A stretch of DNA of 64,000 nucleotides. Source: Paenochrobactrum gallinarii (GTDB lineage Bacteria; Pseudomonadota; Alphaproteobacteria; Rhizobiales; Rhizobiaceae). Where the stretch lies: NCBI RefSeq assembly GCF_014205685.1, contig NZ_JACIIU010000008.1:1-64000 (forward strand), in the 5' to 3' direction. This document shows, in pieces, positions 63,915 through 64,000 of this stretch. The first letter of the stretch is position 1. Each line of letters begins with the position of its first letter. The notes below the pieces were generated by a model that saw nothing but the letters and a program-made list of their open reading frames with translations, was not told where the DNA came from and did no database searches. The translations under genes and the position numbers were made by a program.

Positions 63915-64000
63915 GTGGACTCTTCAAGATTTAGCAATCGAATATGGCAATGTCGCTCTGCTATTATGATCGACCTGAATTTTCTGCATTAATGGCGGTA

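Overview
The window reads as a chromosomal or chromid segment of an alphaproteobacterium of the order Rhizobiales (Hyphomicrobiales). The protein flavour and the phn gene set point to the Brucellaceae. The base composition looks close to half G+C by eye, lower than Brucella/Ochrobactrum, so a low-GC relative such as Pseudochrobactrum or Paenochrobactrum is my best guess; this is inference, with no rRNA or marker gene in the window. Most of the DNA is a run of small nutrient-scavenging and catabolic modules, each with its own regulator. Between them lie stretches of decayed genes and insertion-sequence debris. I see no tRNA, rRNA, CRISPR array or prophage.

Layout. (1) 1-9653: a GntR/FCD regulator, a Rid protein, a Liv-type ABC importer with its binding protein, a D-amino-acid-oxidase-type flavoenzyme, an aminotransferase and a truncated kynureninase-like enzyme. 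Two near-identical TGATCA-N2-TGATCA sites tie the divergent promoters together. (2) 10080-13657: an ABC-F ATPase and a copper-resistance pair (multicopper oxidase plus a small secreted protein). (3) 13695-15042: a scar made of IS3 and IS6 transposase remnants between two decayed EamA/RhtA transporter genes. (4) 15082-19429: MarR regulator with a 27-bp palindromic operator, M20 amidohydrolase, MFS carrier and kynureninase. (5) 19501-25880: DUF523 protein, a dead membrane-fusion-protein gene, 3-hydroxyanthranilate dioxygenase, LysR, aldehyde dehydrogenase, ACT and ABM proteins, ArsR-type regulator. (6) 25881-27370: a gene graveyard (class II glutamine amidotransferase, thioredoxin and MFS relics). 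(7) 27371-37974: YhaN/YhaO nuclease pair, a flavin reductase/luciferase-like monooxygenase pair, and an EamA-isochorismatase-pirin set with a LysR.

(8) 38004-50834: a long minus-strand operon (CMD protein, AhpD-like protein, LysR, flavin monooxygenase, complete peptide-type ABC importer, BAAT-family acyl hydrolase) closed by an intrinsic terminator, then a penicillin-acylase-family enzyme without a visible export signal. It looks like uptake and breakdown of an acylated or otherwise modified amine or peptide of unknown identity. (9) 51268-63080: a complete-looking phosphonate (C-P lyase) locus, phnF, phnGHIJKLM, phnCDEE, phnN and a hexapeptide acetyltransferase. Two copies of a 16-bp operator-like sequence lie in front of phnF and phnC. 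(10) 63303-63914: a sialyltransferase-like (GT29-like) gene.

The most striking observation is in phnJ. The gene is intact and sits in a tightly overlapping operon, but its product has lost three of the four cysteines that in E. coli PhnJ bind the iron-sulfur cluster and carry the catalytic thiyl radical. Either this C-P lyase is dead or it has become something else. In the same locus phnD carries a one-base frameshift near its 3' end.
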